DNA of 64,000 nucleotides from Melanocharis versteri (lineage: Eukaryota; Chordata; Aves; Passeriformes; Melanocharitidae): positions 1 to 64,000 of the forward strand of contig VZTG01004583.1 in assembly GCA_013397845.1 (NCBI GenBank), read 5' to 3'. How positions within the stretch are numbered: the first letter of the stretch is position 1; each line of letters opens with the position of its first letter. The notes below the pieces were generated by a model. It had not been told where the DNA came from, ran no database searches, and saw nothing but the letters and a program-made list of their open reading frames with translations. Positions 51,401-58,214 of this stretch are shown here, piece after piece. The position numbers and the translations under genes are program-made.

Positions 51401-53387
51401 TGGTGAACACACTCCTCATGTGTCTGGAGGTGCCCATTTCTTCCAGCACATTTTTCAATAAAATGAAGCAGTGCTCTATTTCAAAAACAAGGCTTCATTC
51501 TCTAATACATAGGCAACTCCTTCCTACATCTGCTATACCTTACTAACTAGAATAATTTATTTCTTGTGCTTGTGAGGATAAAAAAAATAACCAGCTGAAA
51601 TACTTAAGGCTTTCAATGAATATTGTAAAGCAGAACAAAGACAATAAAAACATTTCCTCAGAATAAATTAGTGTTCTTCTGTATACCTAGCAAAACTCAT
51701 TTCAGATACACCACCTGCTTCCAGTTAGACTTTGAAAAATGTTAAACCCGCTTTTATCCATGGGTGTTAACAAACCCACAGCGAGGGCAAATGGCCTCCC
51801 TGAGGTCACCCAACCAGTTGATGTTTCAGACCAGATCAGAAACTCTTGGCCAACAGTTCGTATCACCACTAATACTCACAGCTGGCTCTGCTCTAGCAGC
51901 CTAGATCTATATCCAAAATTCTTTAAATCTCTGAAATCCCGCCTTTGAAGGCCCCAAACATTATCACAAGCTGCTCCTTATTTCAGTGAGGATCTAGGAA
52001 TAACCTATGCTTCTGTAGAAGGATAGGAGGCAATGAAGGCATCCAGTTGTTGCTGTGTGCTCTGTGACAAGGCACAAGTACAATACCTGTCTTTTCCAGA
52101 CAAGTGTAACACCAGTGCTACAAACACACACAGCAGGGCATCCCCAGTACGTCTGCTCCTAATGAAATGTCTCTCCTGCACTCTGTGAACAGCTCTTTTC
52201 AAAGCATCATCCCAATTGTGTCTAAAAAGTATTCTGGAAACACCTGCCATTGTCTTTTAGACAAACATGTTCCCTGTAAGAAGAAATAAATATTCCATAT
52301 TTAATACTTCCAGAGTAATTCCCTCAGTTAAGCTCTGCACATTTAAAACAATAGCAAATATTTAAATTTAAGCCAAATTCCAGCCTATCTTTACTGCTAC
52401 CATTCATGATTTTGAAAAGAGACATTGGGCCTTAATCCCTTCATAGATTTTCCCAACCAGTAAAGAGGGCAAAACCTGAAAAGAGGAAGGCAGATCTAAG
52501 TGTCTTTTTTTTCTACTGCCACAAGAATTCTTTTTGAAAAAAATAAACAACAGTCACCTCTGCAAGTTTTAGATGAAGAGCAGCGTTTTCAGTTTCCAGG
52601 ACAACTATTCTTTCTTCTTTGGTCTATGGAAGAAAACACACCCAAATACACAAAAATGACAATTAAAAAAATATTAGTCTGATTAATATCGTTTCATTAT
52701 GATAGCCTTCATTATCATATTCCACTGTTTCTCAAACTTCTGAGATCAATGGACTATTTGCCTCGATCCCCTAATCACAACAATATTTGTATACAACCAT
52801 GCAAAAATTAGGATAAACTCTTAATATTCCTTTATTTCTATCCTTTCTGTTACGTTGCTTGTTCGTGTTGGAACACACAGGTACACAATTTAAAGCGCTT
52901 TTGCTTTGCGAAACCACCTCCTGCTGGCATTTTCCAGAACCGGGGTCCTTAGAAAAGCACTGTTTTATTTATTCATCCACAAGCACGCCAGTTTCCATAT
53001 CCAAGGCAGCACTATCAGAGGTCTTCGACGGTGCCGCAGCCAGACGCTCCTCAGCACAGGGGCGTCTCCCGAGAGCGCTGAGCAAGGAGAGCTGCTCACT
53101 GCTCTGGCTCTCTGCTTCTACCCCAGCCCCGGCCGGAGCAGCCTGCCCCAACAGCGGGGGCCCAACAAGCCCCGACCCGCGGCCGGAGCCGGGATCCCCG
53201 CCCAGGAAGGCGCCGTTCCCGGGAGCTCCCTGCAGGCGCTCCCGCTCGGGCCCGGGGCGCGGCCCCGCAGCACGCGCCCGCCCGAGGGCCCCGCCCCTCG
53301 CCCGCTCACGCGCAACCGCTGCTCCAGCTGCCGCAGCCGCTGCGCCCACACGGAGCCCGCGTCGAGCCCGCGCCGCGGCCGCAGCAT
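12247..53387 (-). CDS. KIF25: KIF25, kinesin-14 type motor protein (14 coding exons, 540 residues)
   Basis: Microtubule motor of the kinesin-14 class. Human KIF25 is known as a minus-end motor that restrains premature centrosome separation. Joining 14 exons with AG/GT borders gives one open frame of 1,623 nt. Residues 13-48 look like a coiled coil (heptad leucines), 49-87 a linker, and 88-119 a charged neck. The motor starts with ELRGNIRVHCRIRP at 120-133. The P-loop AYGQTGSGKT is at 218-227, EVYNNEIFDLL near 280, switch I SSRSH at 350-354, switch II DLAGSE at 429-434, INRSLSAL at 452-459 and VPYRNSKLTHLLQD at 473-486. The tail is lysine-rich. The start is the first in-frame ATG in the CpG island, with A at -3. 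Sequence similarity to human KIF25, as I remember it, runs from about residue 187 to the end. No frameshift or internal stop is seen. Extra or alternative exons in the large introns between 41.6 and 52.5 kb cannot be excluded. Confidence 0.93.
12405..16135 (-). other. KIF25: KIF25 introns 13 and 12 (around exon 13)
   Basis: Two introns (12,405-13,593 and 13,750-16,135) flank exon 13. They are AT-rich, and I see no further exon, RNA gene or recognisable transposon in them. Confidence 0.7.
13594..13749 (-). CDS. KIF25: KIF25 coding exon 13 (residues 437-489)
   Basis: A 156-nt exon (GTGCCAG acceptor, GTGAGG donor). It encodes GMSGVTGAALRETSFINRSL and, near its end, HVPYRNSKLTHLLQDSV, both diagnostic for the microtubule-binding face of kinesin motors. 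The GMSGVTG wording is typical of KIF25. Confidence 0.97.
16136..16333 (-). CDS. KIF25: KIF25 coding exon 12 (residues 371-437), switch II
   Basis: A 198-nt exon (AACCAG acceptor, GTAAGT donor). The first ~45 residues form a serine-rich, charged insert (NKSTSSSGASSP), longer than the loop usual in kinesins at this place. The rest is RLQLVDLAGSECV, the switch II strand with aspartate 429, glycine 432 and glutamate 434 in place. Confidence 0.96.
16334..18812 (-). other. KIF25: KIF25 intron 11
   Basis: About 2.5 kb. It holds an 18-base run of A at 16,751-16,768 on the + strand. No transposon or gene is recognised otherwise. Confidence 0.7.
16751..16768. repeat. Poly(A) run
   Basis: Eighteen consecutive A on the + strand in KIF25 intron 11. 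No retroposed element is recognisable upstream of it. Confidence 0.95.
18813..18964 (-). CDS. KIF25: KIF25 coding exon 11 (residues 320-371), switch I
   Basis: A 152-nt exon (TTCTTAG acceptor, GTAAGT donor). It encodes switch I as LVHAHSSRSHLVVTLTI. The SSRSH core is intact, but the asparagine normal for kinesins (NxxSSRSH) is histidine at residue 347. As I recall, human KIF25 has the same change, so it is probably a family trait rather than damage. Confidence 0.96.
22138..22182. repeat. 20-base direct repeat
   Basis: The 20-mer ACTAGGTAGAATAAAAGTAC occurs twice, at 22,138 and 22,163, separated by 5 bases. It looks like a small local duplication in KIF25 intron 10. Confidence 0.9.
22728..23072 (+). 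mobile_element. CR1 LINE fragment (3' part)
   Basis: The sequence shows the familiar CR1 order: a 'gaagaggagactgagggg' block, then 'ggttcttcacccagagggtgg', 'gcactggaatg', and an end near 'cattctatga', which is the start of the CR1 terminal octamer. It is 5'-truncated and mutated, with no intact reverse transcriptase frame. Confidence 0.85.
24060..24236 (-). CDS. KIF25: KIF25 coding exon 10 (residues 261-320)
   Basis: A 177-nt exon (TGCCAG acceptor, GTAAGT donor). It encodes VEVSVVEVYNNEIFDLLAKD, the conserved kinesin 'EVYNE' strand, followed by the KIF25-like GVKRDVVTTREGKSDVPLL. Normal kinesin features are present with no gaps. Confidence 0.96.
24237..29811 (-). other. KIF25: KIF25 introns 9 and 8 (around exon 9)
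   Basis: Introns at 24,237-25,308 and 25,459-29,811. They are AT-rich with ordinary complexity. I see no transposon that I can name and no additional exon. Confidence 0.65.
25309..25458 (-). CDS. KIF25: KIF25 coding exon 9 (residues 211-261), ATP-binding P-loop
   Basis: A 150-nt exon (TTTTCAG acceptor, GTAAAA donor). It carries the nucleotide-binding P-loop AYGQTGSGKTYTMLG with lysine 226 intact, so ATP binding should be preserved. It ends with GIIPRATQEVF, the conserved helix start found in all kinesins. The intervening acidic loop (IEEESE) is variable. Confidence 0.97.
29812..29886 (-). CDS. KIF25: KIF25 coding exon 8 (residues 186-211)
   Basis: A 75-nt exon (CCTCAG acceptor, GTAAGT donor). 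It encodes VYNDLESQDAVFADVAPLLT, then SLLDG. It corresponds closely to the VYGP...QSAVFGDV...LLTSLLDG stretch of human KIF25 as I remember it. A second AG two bases downstream of the acceptor would break the frame. Confidence 0.95.
31545..31700 (-). mobile_element. Old CR1/L3-like LINE fragment
   Basis: On the minus strand it reads 'aattagcctgtggaacacg' followed by 'ttgccacaggatgttgct', the conserved 3' block of old amniote CR1-type elements. It is heavily diverged and its ends are vague. Confidence 0.6.
32207..32485 (-). mobile_element. CR1 LINE fragment (3' end)
   Basis: In + orientation it begins 'cagaatcaattagcttgg', then 'aagacctccaaggccatc' and 'aagtccaacc', the complement of a CR1 3' end. 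Further on it contains 'cctgggcagcctgctccag'. It is the best-preserved CR1 in the window, and a 115-residue open frame over it is a by-product of the element. Confidence 0.9.
34192..34535 (-). mobile_element. CR1 LINE fragment (3' end)
   Basis: In + orientation it starts 'catagaatcattgaattg' and continues with 'cacctagtccaatccccc' and 'gagcagggacatc', the complement of the CR1 3' region. It lies about 1.7 kb from the copy at 32.2 kb in the same orientation, so it is a separate insertion. Confidence 0.85.
34888..34955 (-). CDS. KIF25: KIF25 coding exon 7 (residues 164-186)
   Basis: A 68-nt exon (TCTCTTAG acceptor, GTGGGT donor). It encodes ETVLVKCSRPGHASVNKTFQ followed by FE and the split arginine 186. 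The ending NKTFQFERVY across the junction with exon 8 matches the conserved F-x-F-x-x-V(Y/F) strand that precedes the P-loop in kinesins. Confidence 0.92.
36345..36545 (-). mobile_element. CR1 LINE fragment (internal)
   Basis: In + orientation it contains 'ctctccgggcaacctgtgcc', then 'cttctcatgtttaggctg' and 'cccccttgggctgtcacca', which correspond to the middle of the CR1 3' part in reverse. The terminal tail is missing. Confidence 0.75.
36898..36919. repeat. (AAAC)n microsatellite
   Basis: About five tandem AAAC units in a KIF25 intron. Confidence 0.9.
38703..38745 (-). CDS. KIF25: KIF25 coding exon 6 (residues 149-163)
   Basis: A 43-nt micro-exon with a strong pyrimidine tract plus ACAG acceptor and a GTGAGT donor. 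It completes arginine 149 and adds QRNFSEKVAYAADD. It is too short to be found as an open frame but is required to keep the frame between exons 5 and 7. Confidence 0.85.
40274..40362 (-). CDS. KIF25: KIF25 coding exon 5 (residues 120-149), start of motor domain
   Basis: An 89-nt exon starting at phase 0 and ending two bases into a codon, with CTCAG acceptor and GTAATC donor. It encodes ELRGNIRVHCRIRPLL, the classic first beta strand of kinesin-14 motors. The codon shared with exon 6 is arginine 149. Confidence 0.95.
41548..41643 (-). CDS. KIF25: KIF25 coding exon 4 (residues 88-119), kinesin-14 neck
   Basis: A 96-nt phase 0/0 exon with a TTTCAG acceptor and a consensus GTAAGT donor. It encodes a highly charged helix (EVTERYEKEKQKRKALHNSL) of the type that joins the stalk to the motor in kinesin-14 proteins. 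It is followed directly by the first strand of the motor in exon 5. Confidence 0.9.
43925..44205 (+). mobile_element. CR1 LINE fragment (3' end)
   Basis: Contains 'agaccagatataagaaag', 'ggtgaaacactggaacaggc', 'tgcacagagaggtagtgg' and an end of the form 'ccattctatgattctggg', the CR1 terminal octamer repeat. It is 5'-truncated. Confidence 0.9.
47724..47800 (-). mobile_element. CR1-like LINE fragment
   Basis: In + orientation it reads 'ccattggaagggacctac' followed by 'aacaatcatctagtc', resembling the complement of the CR1 3' end. Similarity fades soon after; diverged remains may extend to about 47.9 kb. Confidence 0.55.
48466..48582 (-). CDS. KIF25: KIF25 coding exon 3 (residues 49-87)
   Basis: A 117-nt phase 0/0 exon ending at GTAAAA. 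It encodes a linker beginning YQGLAGRSTKEVLQLYAAHG and ending in TQLHGSIK, with a glutamine/lysine-rich middle. It has no motif of its own; the call rests on frame continuity with exons 2 and 4 and on good borders. The acceptor tract is an unusual decamer repeat, described separately. Confidence 0.7.
48591..48620. repeat. Decamer tandem repeat in the exon 3 acceptor tract
   Basis: Three units of the pattern (A)CAAAAAATC on the + strand. On the transcribed minus strand they read GATTTTTTGT repeated, forming the pyrimidine tract that ends 9 bases before KIF25 exon 3. Confidence 0.9.
51755..51860 (+). repeat. MIR-like SINE remnant
   Basis: The stretch around 'cctccctgaggtcacccaac' followed by a cag/gatcagaaact pattern resembles the core of MIR elements (gaggtcacacagc...). 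It is strongly diverged, and a profile search would be needed to confirm it. Confidence 0.4.
52558..52623 (-). CDS. KIF25: KIF25 coding exon 2 (residues 27-48)
   Basis: A 66-nt phase 0/0 exon between an AG acceptor (pyrimidine-rich upstream) and a GTGACT donor. It encodes TKEERIVVLETENAALHLKL plus two residues, with regularly spaced hydrophobic positions that continue the coiled coil begun in exon 1. The donor is weaker than the others. Confidence 0.75.
52624..53309 (-). other. KIF25: KIF25 intron 1
   Basis: 686 bases. It is AT-rich near exon 2 and becomes strongly GC-rich toward exon 1 as it enters the CpG island. No repeat or other gene is recognised. Confidence 0.65.
53310..53387 (-). CDS. 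KIF25: KIF25 coding exon 1 (residues 1-26)
   Basis: Starts with ATG at 53387-53385 in the context AGG-ATG-C and ends at a GTGAGC donor in phase 0. It encodes an arginine-rich start followed by the beginning of a coiled coil (VWAQRLRQLEQRLR). The frame stays open further upstream into a Glu-Pro repeat but without another ATG in the readable part. One ambiguous base at 53477 limits certainty about the 5' UTR. Confidence 0.75.
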
Positions 53388-53427
53388 CCTGCCCGGTCCC
53401 GCGCCGAGGCGGAGCGGGAACTCCCCC

Positions 53428-53451
53428 GGCTCCGGCTCTGGCTCTGGCTCC
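53428..53451. repeat. GGCTCY hexamer repeat upstream of the KIF25 ATG
   Basis: Four tandem hexamers (GGCTCC/GGCTCT) about 45 bases upstream of the ATG. Read in the KIF25 frame they encode Glu-Pro pairs, but no ATG precedes them in the readable sequence, so they are probably 5' UTR. Confidence 0.8.
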
Positions 53452-53572
53452 AGCGGGGATTTGACCCGGGACGCGTNCGGCAACGGGGCGGGGCCACGGC
53501 GGAGCCTGTGACGGAGAGCGCCCCCAGCAGGGAGAACGGGGAGGGCGGGGAACGGGCGTGCTGTCCGTGGGG

Positions 53573-53990
53573 CCTGGGGATCCGTGTGCCTGCCGCGTCC
53601 CGGGGGACGAGTGACCTCAGAGGTCCATAGCCATCATCCATGGAGCCTGGGGATCCGTGTGCCTGCNNNNNNNNNNNNNNNNNNNNNNNNNNNNNNNNNN
53701 NNNNNNNNNNNNNNNNNNNNNNNCCCCCTGCCTGCAGCATCCCATGGGACGAGTGACCTCAGAGGTCCGTGTGCATTATCCATGGAGCCTGGGGATCCGT
53801 GTGCCTGCCGCGTCCCGGGGGACGAATGACCTCAGAGGTCCGTATCCATTATCCATGGAGCCTGGGGATCCCCCTGCCTGCAGCGTCCTGTGGGACGAGT
53901 GACCTCAAGAGGTCCATAGCCATTATCCATGGAGCCTGGGGATCCGTGTGCCTGCCGCGTCCCGTGGGACGAGCGACCTCAGAGACCAAG
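53573..53990. repeat. Minisatellite, ~73 bp unit, about 5-6 copies
   Basis: The block starting CCTGGGGATCC recurs at 53,573, 53,646, 53,788, 53,861 and 53,935, with one further copy across the run of N. Spacing is 71-74 bases. Each unit contains a GACGAGTGACCTC...GGTCC palindrome and a CCATGGAGCCTGG segment. Units alternate between two subtypes, CGTGTGCCTGCCGCGTCC and CCCCTGCCTGCAGC. The array sits immediately upstream of the KIF25 CpG-island promoter. Confidence 0.95.
53667..53723. other. Assembly gap (57 N) inside the minisatellite
   Basis: A run of 57 N. Because it falls within a tandem array, the number of repeat units in the real genome is unknown. Confidence 0.98.
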
Positions 53991-54177
53991 GCCAAGGAGA
54001 TTAGGGCAGGGAGTGCAGAAATAGAAGGAAAGCCTGGAGTTCCCAAGGCTGGTGTAAGGCTGCCCAGTCCCTGGGCGCAGGGGCACAAAGGGCGAGGAGG
54101 AGAAGGACGGCGTGGAGAGCTCTGATATTGGCTACAGGACTTCCCCCCTAAGCAGCTGGTGGCGGGTGCTTTGGGCT

Positions 54178-54540
54178 AAGGCTGCAAGGGCCACAAAGAA
54201 GATTAAGGGATAGGAACATCTGTTACACGGGGTGTGCTGGGGGATGTGCAGCCTGGAGGAAGGGAAGGCTGAGGGGGATCCGGTCCATATGTGCAAATAC
54301 CTGATGGGAGAGTATGAACACCACCCACTGTGCTCTGTGCTGCCCAGCGGCCAGGACAAGAGGCAGGAGTGTAAGGGTAGTGTGAGGGTAGTCAAACACC
54401 GGCACAGGCTGCCTAGAGGGATGATGGAGTCTCCACCCTTGGAGCTACTCAAACCCCAATTAGACCCAGCCCTGGGCAAGCAGCTGTAGCTGACCTTGCT
54501 TTGACGCTGGGCAGGACGATGCACCACGGAGTCTGTTTAG
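54178..54540 (+). mobile_element. CR1 LINE fragment
   Basis: Starts 'gggccacaaagaagatta' and continues through 'cagcctggaggaaggg', 'gtcaaacaccggcacagg', 'ctgcctagagggatgatgga' and 'ctgaccttgctttgac'. This is the CR1 3' part in sense orientation, lying between the KIF25 promoter minisatellite and AFDN. Confidence 0.85.
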
Positions 54541-54916
54541 TAACTGCGAACACGGCTGGCGTTAGGGCTGGCCTTAGTACAAGCACAAAGCCTGGGGATT
54601 CAGGTGGTGTGGGAGTCCTGAGAAGCTGCCCAGAACAGGAGCTATTCATCCAGGCTATGGCTGGGGGTCTCTCAGGTTTCCAAGGTGAAAATGTGACATA
54701 CATTAGCAATATTACTTGGTACTCTACTGTATTGCACTGAAAGATTTACATGGTCTTGAAAGCAGTCATTATACTATTTGGCTATAAAATATGTAAGTAT
54801 ACCAGATGCAGACATGTCAGCTTCTTGGAAGTGGGAAATAGCACTGTTTTTGCACTACAGTTGTTTGGGGTTTTTTAAAAAACCAAAACCAACATAATAA
54901 TTACAGAGGAATCCAG

Positions 54917-55088
54917 TTCTGCAAAATAGCAGTCTCAAGTTACTCTCTACTGAACATGGCATATGTGCTCTCATACGGGCAGTAGAAAATCCAAAGACAC
55001 AGAGCAGTGTCTTCCCTCCATGTTTGGCACAATCCCTCCATGTTTGGCACAAAAAGGATAGCACTTCTTTACTAAGGAACCCAGATGC
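54917..55088 (-). repeat. Unnamed interspersed repeat, copy A
   Basis: On the minus strand it shares blocks in order with copy B at 56.4 kb: GCATYTGGG, TATCCTT, TGCCAAAC, CTGCT, ATTTTCTACTGCC, TATGAG, TAACTTGAGA, TGCT and TGCA. It contains an internal tandem duplication of 20 bases (ccctccatgtttggcacaa) at about 55,015-55,052. I cannot name the family. Confidence 0.6.
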
Positions 55089-56375
55089 AGCTCATCTATC
55101 AGACCAAACCAAACACCCCTGTGCAGCTCTACCCACCATCTTCTGGGATCCTGCATCTTCAACAAGTTGCTACAATCTATAGCCTCTGTTTAAAAAAAAC
55201 AAAAAACAAAAAAAACCACACCCATCTGACTGGTTGCAGTTAGGTTTGGCACACAAAAGTGTAACTCAGCAGTTCCTCCTTGCAACTAGTTCTGCTTTGA
55301 TGGAAAAATGAGAACTGACAAATGGATACAGGCTAAAAAGCAGTTCAAAAGTACTGCAATGGTGTGGATGTTACAAGATGTTGGCACTAAGTAAGGCAGA
55401 CAGGATTTTAATCAACATCAGCTATTTTGGGGAGGATGATTTAGCTGCTTGCAGGGTGTGACTCACAATTCTTGACAATGAACTCTGATTTTACATGTAA
55501 TGCTTATCCTGCAGCAGCAATCAAGGCAGAACGAAGTCATTTTCTAGCAAAACTCAGCTTCATCTCAGAAGGATCACCTCTGACGTGTAATGGTTAATCT
55601 CTCCCTCGCTGTGGATTTTACCCACTATTAAGGAGATTAAGGATCTTGTTTCTGTAGGCTGTAACATACAATACTTAATTTACTATCACTTTTCAAAGTG
55701 ATAAAACTGAGCATCCACTACTCTTATTTAGTCATTTCTCTGTGCATCTCTGAAGGTCGAATAGTATTGAAAATTGTCCCATCAGTATAAAACCAAAAAA
55801 TCGCAGTATGATGTGTGACTCATCATAACAGCAGCAAATCTCCTTCTATTTGCAAAGCTTAGCAGAGGTTGCTTGATGGGCAGGGAATGAAAGAGCCTGT
55901 TGGTGAGACCTAGGCAAGTAACAAATATAAAATCCAGCTATCTTCTGGAAATGCTGCCAGACTGTACTCCAGCACACCCTTCTACACTGATTTTCTGCCT
56001 TGAAGAACCTTTTTTCCCCAAACTTTTACCAACTTGATCCCATATTCCCCCTGCAAATGCAGGGCCCTACCACATTACAGATCCTTCTGTGGAACTTCAG
56101 GGCCAGAAATTTAATGGAATTGTCTAAATCCAAATTTAACTCTATTAATTTTTTCATCAGTGAAATACCACATTTAGATTATAAAATCTGTCAGTGGATT
56201 ATAAATCTTAGGATTCTATTAAGTAAGCATTGTCTTGAATACTTCTGATGCATTTCACTTTAACCCCAGCAGTGGAACCAACAAGACCTAAGAGGTCCCA
56301 GCTTCATAAACTTCTGATGAGTTGTCCGTTGCAACATTCCTAAATGCAGTAACAAGAAACACAATGGGTAGAAAA

Positions 56376-56528
56376 GCATTTGGGAAAAAGACCAGGAGAG
56401 AAGGCCGTTATCCTTCTTCTGCCAAACTCAGAGAGGTTCTGCTGTTCGTCCCCACATTTTCTACTGCCTCTATGAGGTGGCATTCTCCACACCCAGCAGA
56501 TGCTAACTTGAGAATGCTGTACTGCATA
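56376..56528 (+). repeat. Unnamed interspersed repeat, copy B
   Basis: Homologous to copy A at 54.9-55.1 kb but in opposite orientation. The shared blocks are ATTTTCTACTGCC, TATGAG and TAACTTGAGA with matching spacing. It lacks the 20-base internal duplication of copy A. An open frame through it is incidental. Confidence 0.6.
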
Positions 56529-58214
56529 CAGCCTGTAAACATTATTTGATGAAGCTGTAGGTATTTCATTCCACATTTTTTGGTAACTGTAGTTCAGTTC
56601 TGAGCACCTGTCAGTAACAATAAACTGAGATTCTCTGGGCAGGTATATTGCACAGTGGCCTCATTTAAGTTTACCTGCCATTACAGCTGGGAAAGAGCTC
56701 AGCCAACTCCAAATTTTTAACCTGTGAGGCTTTGCCTTCTGGGCCACACGCCAGTAACTGACCCTGAGACAGCAGTGTCATTTGACAAAACAGGAGGAAG
56801 AGCCAATTCTTATCATCACATACATGAGTCACTGCATGTGTTTTAAGACTGTTATTACTGAAGCTCTTTTACCAGCACTATGTTTTGTGTTATCTAATTG
56901 GATTAGGAGGTAAAGAACAGTCTTGTTTATTCTGCTGCTTGTGTACTCATTGCTTGACGTACAAACAGCAATCTGTATGACCAAGTATATGGCTTATTAT
57001 TACAGGGAACAGGATGCATACTATGGACTTTGTCAACATCTTCATTTCCCTGCCTTTTCCTCAAAACCCAGCAAGACTGTAGTACAGACAGTACCTAAAG
57101 GAGTTGAAAAACAGAGTACATGGATGATAGGTGCAGAAGGGAGAATTAACACAGGTTTAGAATGATTAGTTTTGTAGAGAGCTGACTGCATATGCAAATA
57201 CAACTTCACACAGTTATCACCATAAGGGCCACTGTCAGTAAAAACACCAAGAGCTGTGCTGCCAAGGCTGACCAACTCGCGTCCCTAACGCAAGGCAGGT
57301 GCTGCACCACCCAACAGCATCACACTAGTGTGCTCACTGAGCAAACCTGACCTGAAGGCACAGCCCAAAACTTCTTTTCCCACTGAAAATGCATTGCCAC
57401 TGCTGCACATCACACACAGCTCCTCTCTCATGACCCCTCAAATACTTCGGTCTGGAAATAAAAGTTTCTATGACAAAGTTCGCAGCTGCAGTAACTACAG
57501 ACTCCACTACACCACTTTTTGCTTGTACTGGTTCTTTTCTCTTGTTTAGACTGAGGGACTCACATATGGAAGGGCAATGGATTGTTTCCATTTTCTTCTA
57601 GTCTAGACATTCTACATTCAAAATTAAAAGGTGAGTTATTTTGAGATTATAGGTGGCTCAATCCCATCTTCAGCAGATGTACAGCTACAGCAGAAGGCAT
57701 CTACAGCACTTCACTGGGGCCTGGCTCCCTCTCCACACAGAGCTTGAACTGCTGACTCCCATTAACCACACTAATCCCAGTGGAGACTGCATATACTAAT
57801 TACTTTTCCAAAAGATGCCATGTTCTAGGTTTCTCTGCTATTAGAAAAACAGCTTTCCACTTGAGGAGGATACAAATACAGTGTGACTAGTCTGTATAAT
57901 CAACACCACTGATATTTACTACTTCATAAATTGCTGATTAAGCTGTAAAAATCACTTCTTTCAAGTCAGCGCTATAGGTATCAAACAACATTAGACTAAG
58001 AAATTCTCTCTGATTAGTGAAGGTCAGCCTCCTCTGTTGATTCTCCAGGGAAAATTAACTTGAGGTTTTCATATGAGATACACTGACTTTTCTCATAAAT
58101 ACATTTTAAGAGGACAGGCAAGGCAAAATATTAAGAGCCTCTCTGGTTTACAATAATACAGTTAGGAATGCAGAATTAAATAAGAGTACAAAAAACATTT
58201 AATGCAAAGTTAAA

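Larger units (their letters stand above)
48583..52557 (-). other. KIF25: KIF25 intron 2
   Basis: About 4 kb. A decamer repeat abuts the exon 3 acceptor, a MIR-like fragment lies near 51.8 kb, and an unexplained open frame with plausible splice borders lies near 52.1 kb (minus strand). Confidence 0.6.
53030..53572 (-). promoter_or_regulatory. KIF25: CpG island, KIF25 promoter and first exon
   Basis: Very high G+C with dense CpG, including the start ATG at 53,385-53,387. GC-rich boxes (ggggcgggg near 53,484, ggagggcggggaac near 53,540) lie upstream of the ATG on the template for leftward transcription. No TATA box is seen, which fits a CpG-island promoter. One base is ambiguous at 53,477. The exact transcription start cannot be placed. 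Confidence 0.75.
53991..58214. other. Intergenic region between KIF25 and AFDN
   Basis: Between the minisatellite and the AFDN 3' end I find one CR1 fragment, the inverted repeat pair and an A-rich stretch near 55,190-55,220. No gene or RNA is recognisable. It separates two genes transcribed in the same (leftward) direction. Confidence 0.7.

Noticed and set aside
53388..53483. Extension of the KIF25 N-terminus upstream of the chosen ATG
   Set aside because: The frame is open and would give a Glu-Pro repeat, but the only start in it is a TTG and one base is ambiguous. The first ATG is preferred.
52859..53511. Two ~200-codon + strand frames over the KIF25 CpG island
   Set aside because: They are Pro/Ala/Arg-rich translations of CpG-island sequence, antisense to KIF25 exon 1. 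Such frames arise from a lack of stop codons in GC-rich DNA.
53306..53740. Minus-strand frame running through the N gap
   Set aside because: It reads through unknown bases and minisatellite units, so it has no evidential value.
54132..54527. 131-codon minus-strand frame and overlapping + strand frames
   Set aside because: They lie over a CR1 fragment and adjacent low-complexity GC-rich sequence.
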